Shown piece after piece: positions 51,591 to 62,829 of a stretch of DNA of 64,000 nt (the stretch's first letter is position 1; every line of letters begins with the position of its first letter). A model generated the notes under the pieces. That model was not told where the DNA came from and searched no databases. It worked only from the letters and a program-made list of their open reading frames with translations. The stretch comes from Harmothoe impar (taxonomy: Eukaryota; Annelida; Polychaeta; Phyllodocida; Polynoidae). The stretch lies in the NCBI GenBank assembly GCA_947462335.1, contig OX381713.1:18220381-18284380 (forward strand). Reading direction: 5' to 3'. The translations under genes and the position numbers were made by a program.

Positions 51591-51759
51591 CTTTACACAG
51601 GTTCACTGCTGGGTATAGAACTCTTAAAGCAAAATGCACCCTCGAAACCTCCGATAGTCGTCTCCTCTCGTTCGTCCCGCGTCTAGCCTTGTGTCATAAT
51701 TTTCCCGCAGATGGGTGGCTACTTGCATGTTGAGTAGCCACCCTTGTGGTTGTAATTAC

Positions 51760-52435
51760 CTTGACCACAGGTCCGCAATATGGAGCTCCCCCTCTGAGAG
51801 TATCAAGGTTTGCGTATAGTCTCCTGCAGTTTAATCTGTTATCTCCTCCTTTGTCGACCTCGCCAAAATCCTGGGAGATTCACTTTAAACCTAAGTCCTA
51901 CCCTTTTTTATTCTTTGTTTATTGTGTGGCCCCTAAAGAGGGGCCGCGGTGTTGATTAATTACACCACATGTTAAGCAGCATGAGATCAAACCTCCTCAA
52001 AAGCGTCAAGGCTCAAAGTCCTGTTGGACGGGAACCCTGTGTTGCTTTCGAGGACGAATGGTTGAGTGATCCTACCGATCCGTCAGAGGTTCTGACTTTA
52101 TATAGCTTTTATATCGCTTTAGATATGGTGTAGTATTTTCAATCTCACTATAGTTTAGTTGATATTTCAAAGAATCTGCCTCATTCTATCAGAAATACAC
52201 AACGTTGACATGTTTCTTATATTCAATATATTAGAAGTGTGCTTTGTTGCTTATTATAGGTCATTATGCGTTTAAAATGTTCGCGAGTATCGTGGAAATG
52301 TACAAAAACCCTATTGTGGCGTCATCTGACGAAAAGAGCGGAGAACTATACTAGAGCATGTAATCGCCAGACCAGCAGGCGGCGGCAGAGTGGTCAAAAG
52401 ACAATCTCGTAGTAGTAGGTCTACTTGCATGTTGA
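51760..52435. repeat. Repeat unit U, copy 3
   Basis: Nearly identical to copy 2: CCACAGGTCCGCAATATGG to GTAGTAGTAGGTCTACTTGC; hairpin at 51,928-51,945. The junction that follows (GAGTAGCCGCCCTTGTGG) also occurs at 45,283 and 51,731, so units appear head to tail. Confidence 0.85.
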
Positions 52436-53092
52436 GTAGCCGCCCTTGTGGTTGTAATTACCTAGCCTAGTTGACCCTGCCGGCCTGGTCAAGTGAAATT
52501 AGTAAGGAGACCACCCATTAACGTGCTCCACAGTCTTTAGACAGTTAAGACTATAGTCAAGACTGGAGAATTTGGCGAGACGCCCCTCTGGGAGGTCATA
52601 ATCCTCAATGTTAGGTGTTAGCTCATTAACATCAGATACCATATTAAAAACCCATTTAAATGTTCATTTTAATAGCAACTCACCCTATTCTGACAAAATC
52701 CTATTAGCAGGTAACCTCTGTGTAAACCATACTGCAAACATCTGCTACTTCCAGCGTCTGCCTCGTGACTGATAGTGTACAACAAGACGAAGTGGGCAGA
52801 GATTAGAAAAAATGAAGCTCTTTATATAGCCGAGAGAGCAGCTAATCTGGATGTTCTAAGCTTGTTTTCACCTAGAGCTCCAACCCTCTTCCAGAGAGAA
52901 TCAAATCGCTTTTCACCTGAACCCTTCCACCCCTAATCCATCAGCATGAAAAGAGAATTAACGAGTGTAACGTGCGCTACATGTATATGGGATTATAGCT
53001 GGTGAAGAGATAAAGCCGAGTCACCTGTGTATACAAAGACTACAGGGGGTGATTAACGACAGGTGTGACGCGCCAGCCCGTGAACGGATTAA
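52436..53092. other. No gene recognised
   Basis: Spacer of about 0.65 kb inside the 14.9-kb element. It begins with a GAGTAGCC..GCCTGGTCAAGTG segment that also occurs at about 45,280-45,355. No coding signal. Confidence 0.4.
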
Positions 53093-53351
53093 GCCAAAAA
53101 AAAAATAAAAAGGTATGTTTCAGGTAACATGGGCAGAAAGACTGGAGTCGGTAGGTCGGATTTTTATTTTATTTTATTTTATTTTTTTAACATGAAAGTA
53201 CTAGCCATCCTCCGTGGAAATTCTAAAAATGACCCAAAAGTATAAAAATATGAAATTTTCTTCAAACTTGCTTAAAAAAAAACGTAGGGTCGACCCTGTT
53301 TTGCTAGGGTTGGTCGGGTGACCTGAAACAAACCTTTTTTTTTATTTGGCC
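53093..53351. mobile_element. Harbinger-like MITE, copy 3 (about 259 bp, decayed)
   Basis: GCCAAAAAAAAAATAAAAAGG...CCTTTTTTTTTATTTGGCC; the left flank is TAA and the right flank TTA. The TTTTATTTTATTTTATTTT run is an internal expansion relative to the other copies. Confidence 0.6.
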
Positions 53352-53890
53352 TTATCTTTCAAGCTGACGCTTAAATTCAACTAGCCAGCCGCCGTCCACA
53401 CCACTCACTGCGACAAGAGGAGGTGCTGTTGTTTTACACTTGAGTCGCTTACCACATGGTCTCTACCTCACAGACAGACACGCGCCCCCTGTAGCTTTTT
53501 TTTGTTTTTTTTTGTATACACATGCTAATCTCATAACCCCCTTATCCGTTATACAGGTAACGAGTATTCTCTTTTAAAATAGCTGCCAGTCAGCTTAGCT
53601 CTAGAAGCAAGAAGGCGTGTATAGGTGCCTTATAAGTCGGCAGGGGGTAAATACTAGTGAAAAAGGAAGGCAAGTGTGCAGGTAGCTTTTCTAACAGACA
53701 CGTGTGTGCAATAAGCTGCTTAAGTCTAAACCCTCCCGCAGTAGTCAGGTGGCATGTGAAAACTTACTTAACTGATCTCTTACATTGAGTAGAGTCTCTG
53801 TGCTGAGAGAGCCTTTTCAGCCGTTTAAGAGGATTAACTAGGACAGGGTACATAAGGAGTGAAACGCCGAATAGCGGCTACTCAGTCTCG
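53352..53890. other. No gene recognised
   Basis: No family resemblance or repeat boundary was found in this stretch of the element interior. Confidence 0.4.
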
Positions 53891-53894
53891 TGCA

Positions 53895-54236
53895 GCATCT
53901 AGCAGCGGCTTCAGCAGCAGCTGCACGTGCAGCACAAGCAGCTGGCAGCGACTTCAGCAGCACAAGCAGCACGAGCAGCACAAGCCGTAGCATTTGTCAG
54001 CAGCATCCGTGACATCGTCAGCAGCAGCCCCCATGACCTTGTCAGCAGCACAAGCAGCCAGCAGCTGCTGGCAGCTGCTTCAGCAGCTGCTGGCAGCTGC
54101 TGCACGAGCAGTAGCACAAGCAGTAGCATCTGTCAGCAGCAGCAGCAGCAGCACAAGCAGCCAGCAGCTGCTGCATGAGCAGCACAAGCAGCACAAGCAG
54201 CAGCACCGACAGCAGCAGCAGCAGCAGCAGCGGTGT
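53895..54236. repeat. CAG/GCA-rich tract
   Basis: About 340 bp built from AGCAGC, AGCACAAGC and AGCTGCTGGC units with pure (CAG) runs near 54,132 and 54,211. CAG/CTG tracts fold into slipped hairpins. Gln, Ala, Ser and Cys-rich open frames on both strands are a consequence. Confidence 0.85.
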
Positions 54237-54400
54237 GGACCACTAAAGTCGAGATGAAGCCTAGTGACATTTGACATGAAGCTTGAAAAACACAGTGACA
54301 GGTGACATGAGCAATTCTTAAAATCGACATGAGATATGAGCATAATTAAGCGACATCGACATGCGCCATGGCTATTTTTTAAGACAAACATCATATGTCA
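54237..54400. repeat. ACATG / TTCTTAAAATCGACATG repeat
   Basis: Starts GTGGACCACTAAAGTCGA and runs through TGACATGAGCAATTCTTAAA, the reverse orientation of the 43,137 copy. It abuts the CAG tract directly. Confidence 0.7.
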
Positions 54401-54515
54401 TAGCCTCCTCATCCAAACCTCCACTAGTAGTGCTCTATAAGCGCAAGCTGTAAACCCTCTCCTCCCCTCGTGCACACAGGCGAATTATCAGAGTCAGCCA
54501 ATGGTGTCAATACCC

Positions 54516-54806
54516 CTCTCATACAAGGGTCGGGCGCTGCTGGACTATAATAGATGAGTCAAGGACCGTTCTACTGAGGGTCAGGCAGGCTAAGTTGGAC
54601 ATTCAATGACAGGTAAGTCTTTGACAACCTTGCTTGAAAGTCTGGACAGCATTGACAGACTGGGGCATAAGGATCTCGCATGGTCAGACTTTCAAGCAAG
54701 TTTTGCTAAAGTCGCGTTATTGAATGTCCGACCTAGCCTGACCCACAGTAGAACGGTCCTTGACCCGTCTATTATAGTCCAGCAGTGCCCGACCCTTGGC
54801 TGAGAG
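54516..54806. mobile_element. 291-bp near-complete palindrome (foldback MITE)
   Basis: Arms of about 90 bp (AAGGGTCGGGCGCTGCTGGA, TAATAGATGAGTCAAGGACC, GGACATTCAAT) match the reverse complement of the right half with a few differences. Nested inside is CTTGCTTGAAAGTCTG...CAGACTTTCAAGCAAG. Transcribed RNA would be a hairpin with a short loop. Confidence 0.85.
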
Positions 54807-55005
54807 CAGTTTAAGCGCCATTGGGTGTCTCTGATATTTGCCTCTGTGTAAGATGAGAAAAAAAGTCTGTTGAAAGACTATATTTCAAGCCAGAAAACTG
54901 TAATTAGCTTTCCAAGTTGTTTATTTAACAATATCTTAGCCTAGCAAGCAGCTGTCAGATGTCATCTAAGAAAAAAAATGTGAGCTGTTAATAGATTCAA
55001 GAGAA

Positions 55006-55712
55006 ATTAGTTTACAAATAGCCCGTGTAAGTACGCCCATGTCTTGCTTATTTCTCATAGGGTTGTAAGATAGTCACATCATGATGCACATCATCATAAA
55101 CGCAATCATGATACCTTTCATGGTAAGTAGACTCGCCTCTCTGCCCTCTCTTTTAGAGAGGGCAGAGAAGCGAGTCTCACTCTTAAAAAACCCTGCCCCT
55201 CCCCCCCTCCCCCCCTCCCCCCCCATGCATCTTAAAGAGTGCCCCCCAGAGTGCCCCTCCCCCCCTAGAAAAAAAGAGCCACATTTTTAAATTATTTTTT
55301 AGCAAGCTTTTTTCAGCTTGCTTTTTTTTTCTTTTTTTAAATTTATTTATCCATCAAAATCTCAAGTGACTTATTTTGAAAGCCAACCTAGTAGTCACGT
55401 GACCCCCTTAAGTAGGTCACTTCCCGTCACGTGACCTATTTGAATTTCCCGCCAACATGGTGGTCACGTGACCCTCTTAAGTAGGTCACTTCCGGTCACG
55501 TGACCTATTTGAATTTCCCGCCCAAAGGTCACGTGACCGGAAGTAGGTCACTTCCGGTCACGTGACCTATTTGAATTTCCCGCCAAAAGGGAGGCCTCTC
55601 ATTGGCTGCTTTTGAATTTCCCGCCAAAAGGGAGGCCTCTGATTGGCTGCAGGTCGATTGAGTAATAAACAGTACTTAACTATAGTCCCGTTCCGATACA
55701 TACTATACTACT
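55006..55712. repeat. Right terminal inverted repeat of the 14.9-kb element
   Basis: Reverse complement of 40,795-41,504 with about 3 bp length difference in the C-run tract. Such near-identity over 0.7 kb implies recent insertion or active homogenisation of the arms. Confidence 0.9.
55394..55652. promoter_or_regulatory. Array of CCAAT, E2F-like, GTCACGTGAC and ETS-like motifs (right arm)
   Basis: Mirror image of the left-arm array: TTTCCCGCCAAAA-type sites, six GTCACGTGAC, CACTTCCGG and ATTGG boxes. The two arrays face each other across the element. Confidence 0.6.
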
Positions 55713-55718
55713 CATGTT

Positions 55719-57815
55719 TGTAGTAAATAAATGTTTGCGCTGTACATATTTTCACGGATTTTCATTTCCGAGAAATTTGCAAAAGAAATCATATGCAACG
55801 TAAAATATGATGAGCTTACAGTATTACAAATAAAATCACAGCTATATTGAAAACATTTATATTTTGTCCTATTTTCGGATGCATCTATGCAACATAGCTG
55901 TCTTTGGACCACCATATGATAGTGACAATGATAGTCATCTCTTGTAGATGTGACTATTCATAGTCTGCATGATTAGGGCAATACACTTGCCACTGTAAGT
56001 AGGTAGGTCAACGCTATTTTAGAAAATGGTCGGAACTCATCGTATGATACCTCAAAATGACGGGGAGATCAATTGGATTTCAGATATGTAACTCTTTTTG
56101 ATGTAGCATTGATAGATCATTTTCTATTATTTTCTGAAAAAGAAAAGTTGACATACTTGACCTGTCAGTCCCTACCCCTGTTACTCCCTCTTGGAGTGAC
56201 CCTGGGCTCCTTCCCTGCTCTGCACTCAAGGCAGGGCTATGAATGCCCCAACTTTGAAGGGGCCTCAAAGATATCATTATTCTGTTTTTTTTTCTATTGG
56301 ATTAGTATACGTCTTTTCTGTTGGATCCACTAGTTTAATATGATGTGAGGTGTTTTGATAATATAATATAAGACAATCCCCTGAAAGTGTCAATTCTAGA
56401 GTAATTACCCCAGTCCAGGAGAACCCCTTTAGCCAATCTTCGCCAGCATATTTCTACACCAAACTAATAGAAAATAGCTCACAAACCTATATTCTTCCTA
56501 ATGGTTGGGGTTTTGGGGGGTTTTAGGAGGTCTTTGACTATATAAATCACCTGATACCTTCACGCTGCAGAATCCATGATGTATTTCTCTTCTGAAAAGT
56601 CTAGCAGCAAAGCAACAGTACCAGTGTAGTTCCATCTACCCACAAGTCCCTATATTATCCATCAATATTGTATCTGGCATACAATCCAGGAATATAACTA
56701 ATAGATCTCTGCATACTGCCCAGATCAGGGAAGATAACCACTCAATATGAAGGCACCAGAACATGTTTTCTCGACAAGGTCTCAGATGGAGTTTCCATGT
56801 TGACGCTCAGTACATTGTGTATGGTCTGTATCCATATAATGCTCTGAGAGCGAATGGCTACAGGCAGAATGTCTCTTGAGAGTGGGATATTCTTACTGAT
56901 GATCTCACCTGACAAGGTACACCAAACACTTTGCTTTAGATGACAAACAAGGATGACCGTATCTAACTTTAACCTCCAAATATTAAAACGTTAACTCCTA
57001 ATAAAGGGAGAGGTCATTCATTTTCCACCACTTTTCACAGTAGGCAGTAGGGGGGACACATTCTGACCCCTGCATGTTGAGAGGGGTGGGGGGTAAAGGA
57101 TTGTGTCCTTTTTCTTAGCAAAAATAGAGTCGTTTTTACTAAAGTTCAAAGGGTGGTATTTTCTTCGAGCAAGATTTCCCTCTTCAAATCCCAGACACAC
57201 CATTATGACCCTGGGAGGTGTTTATGAGTAAGTAAGATTTGCCCTGCATCCAGAGCCTCCATTATAATAGTCACAAGGATTACTAAACTCAAAATAATAT
57301 AACAAACATACCAATCATCAAAAGTTGTGAAAGTATAAATTTAGGCCCTATTTGATATTATCTTAATCGGCGTAATCATTTTTGATGATTTTTCTATTGC
57401 TGTGTACTGTGATACTAACTATATCATGAATAATGAATAAGACTTATTACTATCATATGAAATATCATGTAACTGTAACAATTGAACATAATAATTATCA
57501 TGTTGCAAAACAGATGCTGCTACATAGGCTATGAAGTATAATCACTGTTCATATTGTGCAAGAGAATAAACATATTTTTCACTACAAAACAGTATGCGTT
57601 GAGTACAAATGTATTCAGGACAATGAGAGGGCAGTATGCTTAAAGTACAAATGTAGTTAGGACAATGAACGTACAATAACCTACGCCTATCCATTATGAA
57701 TGAATCTATTTCTCAAACACAAGAAGGAATATCTTCTAAGCTCACGTCAGTCGGAAGAGTGTTAATGATCTCAATTTTCGAACGGACTTTTTCCCATTGC
57801 TTCACATATTGAGTC
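55719..57815. other. No firm gene; holds one copy of a diverged repeat
   Basis: 56,660-56,930 shares about two thirds of its bases, in the same order, with 60,870-61,130 (CTGCCCAGATCAGGG, GTCTCAGATGGAGTT, GGCAGAA.GTCTC). The rest has short frames only. Confidence 0.4.
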
Positions 57816-58061
57816 TCAATACGCAACACGTCTCATTTGCAAAAGAATAATTATGTTATCTGTAATATAGTAAGGGACCGTGGGGAACTCTTTCCACAGG
57901 TCCCTGATATTTTCAGATAGCTGGCTATCATCTAACTCCCAACGCGCATCATGTTCTTTCCTAATGTGTTCAATTAATGAACTCAAAACCAAAGTGTTAA
58001 AAAGTGCAGCACTGATCACAACAATTTGGTCGAGACAAAAGTAAATAGATAAATTAAACAA
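57816..58061 (-). pseudogene. Possible gustatory-receptor-like exon fragment
   Basis: 81 codons with a hydrophobic segment (DQIVVISAALFNTLVLSSLI) followed by a charged stretch (EHIRKEHDARWELDDSQLSE). The pattern and spacing resemble the SSIVVICLSMTVAAAEFSRS and LEEARIRY region of the receptor at 16,318-17,211. No flanking receptor exons or convincing splice sites were found, so it may be a relic or chance. Confidence 0.2.
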
Positions 58062-58124
58062 TTAGTAAATAGACAAGAATAAATATATTGAATCAGTCTC
58101 TATAGAATGTGGTCTAAGCATGCA

Positions 58125-58443
58125 CACTAATATTCCTAGGCTCCCCATACGACCAATCTCTCAGTCACTAGTATCTAACCTAGTAAGGCTCCCTATACAA
58201 CCAACCTAGGTAAGCTATTATTGTCAGGTTGGTCAGTACTGACCAACCCACCTTAGTCTTTTAATTTCCAGGTTGTGCCACTAAGTGGTGAATACAACAC
58301 ACCAATGATGAACCTAGGTTAGCCACTACTGACTGACCCCTCAGTCATTTTTTAATATAACTTTGCCATTGTGACTAACACACATATGACCAACCTAGAA
58401 TAGTCTGTACTGACTAATCCTTTCAACCTATGGATTTTCAGTG
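58125..58443. mobile_element. CACTG MITE copy 4 (319 bp)
   Basis: Left end CACTAATATTCCTAGG, right end CCTATGGATTTTCAGTG, flanked by CA on both sides (58,123-58,124; 58,444-58,445). It is shorter than copies 2 and 3 through internal deletions. Confidence 0.85.
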
Positions 58444-58445
58444 CA

Positions 58446-61400
58446 TGTAGGCCTGCTGTGTCCAGCTGAGTGATTAAGTTCATGACAGTGTCAGGTAGAA
58501 TCCCAAGGTGCAAGGGTTGCTGGTCACTGATTGGTCAGCTGTAGGTAATGACCTAGGTTGACCCACAGAGTAGACTTGCTAGTAGTCTTGCTAAGTCGTT
58601 CTTGGTGTGTATTTATAATTGAATAATGCATGCATTATTTCTCCGATAAATAAGTAATATTTAAATACAATTTATGTAAAGTGAGTTACGTCTCAAGCAT
58701 TGTATGCAGTTAGTAGATGGCTGAAGAACACCAGCTGAAGTATTATCTATGTTATTGTGGATTACAGTGTAAGGCTACTGTTTGAATTAGTGAATACTGA
58801 AGGGAGGTTCAGAGAAAGTTTTCTGTTAGATTGTAACACTGCTTATTGAAGAATCCTGAAGAAATAGAGAAGGGATGCACAGCTCTGCCCAAGGCAATGT
58901 CTGCATCCATCAGTTCAGCACATTGTGTATAGATCTATAATGTGTGAACAGGTCTGTCCCATCAATTCTACATGGCACAAGTAAAACACCAAGCTGTTGC
59001 AAGGTTGGAATGGACAACTGACAATAGATATACACAATGTGTAAAGTAATATCATGAAGCTGACAGTAGATTACCTATTGAGTACTCACTATGCTCGACA
59101 GTTGTGGATAGCGAACCACATACAAATACTATTTCCATTATCAGTTTTTGTTTCACAACATATTGAGAGTTGTGGTAATTAAATGTGAAAGTACATTTAG
59201 CCGTTATCTTGGCAAAATAGATTCGTTGAGAGCAAGTGTATAATGGAAATTTTTTTGGAAGTACAGGACGAAATGGATAAGGTGAACTGTATCGAAGTCA
59301 TGACAGCATTTGTTGTGATGGTATTCAGAAATACCTTCATCATGGGACTATAAAAACTAGATAAATTGATATAACCTCTATTTCGTTGAATTATAATTAT
59401 CATTTTTATTGACCAAATCTCATGTAGAAAATAATATGTTCTACTGTGTTGGTGAAGAAGATACTTACAAATATGCAAGACCTGTTGACCAGGAAGGTAT
59501 ACCTTCTTTGGGATTCCTTGTACAAATTAAATTCACGTTCAACAAACACAGCCATTTTCAAATGTAGAGCAGATATTCCGGCTCTAACACTTAGCACTTT
59601 ATAACTGATAACTAGAACATACTCCTGGTTATTATAATAGAATGCCATTCTTATGACTTTTATTCTACTGCGACATGGGCGTACAGGCAAGCGGATAACC
59701 ATGAAGCTGGAAGTAGAAAACCTAGAGGTAGCAATGTAGTCTGGAGGATCATGGTATTGAGAACAATCTAACACTTTTATGTTACTTTACCAGATGGAGC
59801 GGTGAGACCACATCCTCCAGGCGATCTATGAATACGAACGTCTATTCACCTCCTGACAGCTATTCCATCACCAGACCAACACCAACCAAGTGTCAATGGC
59901 AGTAAAAAAATTACCTGTTAATGCCAAAACCTCATAGGGTTCTACCAAAGGTGACAGCCAGGGTATAGTATCAGACTGTGTAGTTCACGGCAGTGCATGC
60001 CTTGAGGGAACAACATAAAAGGCCAGATTTTTATCATTTCCATGTGGTCGAGATACCTCTGGGAGAAATTCACTCGGATACTATAGATAGAGGATTTCCC
60101 AAATAGCCACATTGATTTCCCAACACACCACTAGGTGACTCTGGGCAGATTCTAAGTATGACGTAATGGGTGTTGGGATGGTCATGGGGGATTGGCTTCA
60201 TGAGCGGCTCGGCATACTGCACTGATTGGGGCTTTGTCCTTGGATGGTTGTTTTGCTACATTTGTTTTTACAGTGCAATATGTGGATCCTGGATTCGGGT
60301 AGTAGATGCCAATGTGAATGTACATGTCCTTCAATTTTGTTAAGTGCCAAATTATGCCCTTGCCTCAGGTCAAGGGCCCTTAGCCTGCCTTGCAGATTGG
60401 CAAAATCGAGTCGTGGAGAGCAAATATGCAGGGGAAATCGATCTGGAAGTGAAGGGTAAAAGAAAAGTAAATCAACATCAGGATTTGTTTGTGAAATACA
60501 CAAAAACAATCATTCATCATGTTACAACAAAACCTTCATTGACCGAAAGCCATGTAGAAGGAAACATAGCTCTATGTTCTCCCGTAGAAGCCAGGTAATT
60601 ATTTAGAAAATACATAACCCCTTTGACTATAGCTCTTGCAGGCTTTTTGGTGTTTTTAAACTACGATTGAAAAGGCATGATATATGATTGATATGACGTT
60701 GGGCACTTTATACAATTTATTTAATTTAGTTGATCTGTTGCTCAACTGCTAGAAACCAATGTTATCCGACAGTGCAAACAGATTCATTTCTCATTCGGAA
60801 ATGTTCAGCACTAAAGTATCAAGGTGAGTTTGTTTTCATTGGTCCCAGATCCCCAAGTCACTAGATCAAAACCTTCAATGTTGTATTTGGCATAGGATCA
60901 AAGAATATAACCAACAACTCGTCATCCTGCCCAGATCAGGGGTTACAACCATTCAGCCTAAAGGCATCGAGTCATGTACTTTCGACATCGTCTCAGATGG
61001 AGTTCTCATGTCGACATCCATTACGACCTGTATGACCTGTGCTATAATTCTGGGAGAGGATATGGCCACGGGCAGAACGTCTCAATACCAGAGAGTGAAG
61101 CGATTTTAGTGATGGTCCTATCTGTCAAGCCAGGAAAAGTTTAGACATGAATTAATAGTGTTTCAGTTAAACCAACAAAGTCAACTTTATGATATAGAAT
61201 TGCTAAATTTTTTTTTTAAATATAGACCACTATGCTATTGACCCCCCTAAAGGACATTACCAATGGCTGAAATAATTTTATGTGTGTTTTATGCCTCAAA
61301 TATTTGCGAATTCAACCTATTCCTCATAAATCACACTTAATTTAAGTGATTCAGAGTGAATTGTGCCATGGCAATTTGTTTTAATATAGCTTTCATGGAA

Positions 61401-61900
61401 ATATTGAAAATCAATGAAACTTCCCACCTGAGCCGTGAAAATATCAAAACGATTATCTAGATATTAGTCTGGGCCCAAATTGAAACAGATTCTTAGCAGT
61501 TATACCTCGCTGCAGAGACTTGCCTGCAAACATAATTATCACTATAGAATTTTGTGCACTTTAGAATTTTGTTTAAGTTTTGCTTTGTGTCCACAAAAAA
61601 CAGGGAAGATCGTGTAGTAAAGGTGAATTCCACTGATGTAAATGTCGTGGGGTGTATGTTAAAGCTGGGCGGTCGGGGAAAAAGTTCAGCATTTATGGAC
61701 ATGGCCATAAATAGCATAGTTGTGCAAGCTTTCACCAGAGGGCAGCAGTGAGTGTGTACCTCTTCAAGCAGAGTATCAGGCACAACATGTGCTTAGTTCC
61801 TTAGCTAAAGGAATAGGTAGGCTAGTTGGAAGGTCTGGTCGATTCTGTTGCCCATAATTATTTGATGTTAAACCAGAATTTTATAAGCGGCAGCTCCCCC
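58446..61900. other. No firm gene in this stretch apart from the weak exon at 59.5 kb
   Basis: 60,225-60,598 is an open, GC-richer segment ending in AAGCCAG|GTAATT that could be an exon, but no family fits. 60,870-61,130 is the partner of the repeat at 56,660. Nothing else is recognisable. Confidence 0.35.
59467..59744 (-). CDS. Possible internal exon, unrecognised
   Basis: On the minus strand an open frame lies between a possible acceptor (GATCCTCCAG) and a good donor (TGCATATTT|GTAAGTATC). It encodes about 92 residues including RLPVRPCRSRIKVIRMAFYY and REFNLYKESQRRYTFLVNR. I recognise no domain. The donor is the main support; a chance frame remains likely. Confidence 0.2.
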
Positions 61901-61924
61901 ACATAGACTAAATCTTCTTAATGT

Positions 61925-62415
61925 TAATCCAAACCTATATCATTTGGAGGTGGGACAAACAAGGAACCATGCATATTTCCCAGGGCTTTTTTATATCTTG
62001 ATGGGGATGGGGGGGGGGAGGTCTTAAAAACAGTATAGAAAATCTAATAGTTAGGACCTACTACCAGAAAGGTAAGGGTAAAAAGTTGGTTCTGCCTGGA
62101 ATTGAACCCGGGCCGCCCAGGTGGAAAGTGAGAACAGTAACCACTTCACCAGCAAGGCTTTGGATATTTAGTTCAATGTCAAGTCACTGCCTTGAAGCCT
62201 TGCTCACATAGTGTCACACATGGTTGACAAACCTGACACTAGAGGGCAGCTATGAGCCAGAAGCAGTAAATTGTGGCAACAAAATTATTGTATGAAGATA
62301 TTAGGTCCTCCCTATCTTGATTCACCCACCTTTACCCATGCTCCTACTTTTCACGTGACTTATTTTCATCCTTTCCCTATACTGCTTGTTTCCTTCCCTG
62401 CCTCCTCCTTACAAA
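61925..62415. repeat. Repeat unit with tRNA-Glu-like segment, copy A
   Basis: About 490 bp, similar along its length to 62,830-63,290. Both include CTATATCATTTGAAG-like, CCATGCATATTTCC, a tRNA-like block (62,090-62,160), CACATGGTTGACAAACCTGA, AGAGGGCAGCTATGAGCCAG and GAAGATATTAGG.CCTCCC. Confidence 0.75.
62090..62160 (-). repeat. tRNA-Glu-like segment, copy A
   Basis: On the minus strand: TGGTGAAGTGGTTACTGTTC (A-box-like), a CACTTTCCACC stretch where a Glu anticodon (TTC) loop would be, and CGGGTTCAATTCC (exact B-box). The acceptor stem does not close, so it is a tRNA-derived relic, not a working tRNA. Confidence 0.55.
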
Positions 62416-62829
62416 CAGCATATCATTAACACATATCATGATCAGTGCCCATGTACTTGGTGCTTGAGGTGACCTATCATGTTGTAGATAATATGTGCTG
62501 CACTGGATGAACGGACCCATCTTCACCTTCAGTGCCAGAGGCCTAGGAATGATTCCCAGTGTGGGGTATTTAAAACTTGTCATTTCAGGGCTTTTTTGTC
62601 AGCAAGTCAGGTTTGATAAAGGTCCCTAATATTCGCTTGATTTACCCAAGTTGAACAGTGGATCATGGGTTGTAATCCCAATGAGAATTCAATGACCAAA
62701 CAGATTGAGAGTTATGAAATGTTTGTCTTTTATGTGCAAAATACGCCCCAGGAACACCGTTTCTGGACTTACCCCAAGAAAATCAGTAAACCAATACACT
62801 ATACATTATGTATATATAGAGCTGCCCCT

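Larger units (their letters stand above)
46204..51718 (-). mobile_element. LINE copy 2, full length (5,515 bp), CTACTT target duplication
   Basis: Flanked by CTACTT at 46,198-46,203 and 51,719-51,724. The sequence either side (GTAGTAGGTCTACTT before, CTTGCATGTTGAGTAGCC after) is contiguous at the end of repeat unit copy 3 (about 52,420-52,445), which gives the empty site. Read on the minus strand: 5' leader, ORF1 (two frames), ORF2, about 530-bp 3' UTR with AATAAA and a short A tail. Intact ORF2 suggests recent insertion. Confidence 0.9.
40795..55712. mobile_element. 14.9-kb element with about 710-bp terminal inverted repeats and 6-bp target duplication (Maverick/Polinton-like ends)
   Basis: The left arm 40,795-41,504 and right arm 55,006-55,712 are almost perfect reverse complements; the differences I saw are in a G/C-run tract. 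The element starts AGTAGTATAG and ends CTATACTACT. CATGTT occurs directly outside both ends (40,789-40,794 and 55,713-55,718). Long inverted repeats, 5' AG ends, a 6-bp duplication and 15-20 kb size are the published description of Maverick/Polinton elements. I find no DNA polymerase B, integrase, packaging ATPase or capsid frame, so this would be a gutted or non-autonomous form, or another superfamily with the same duplication length. The interior holds repeat units, a LINE, MITEs and a CAG-rich tract. Confidence 0.75.
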
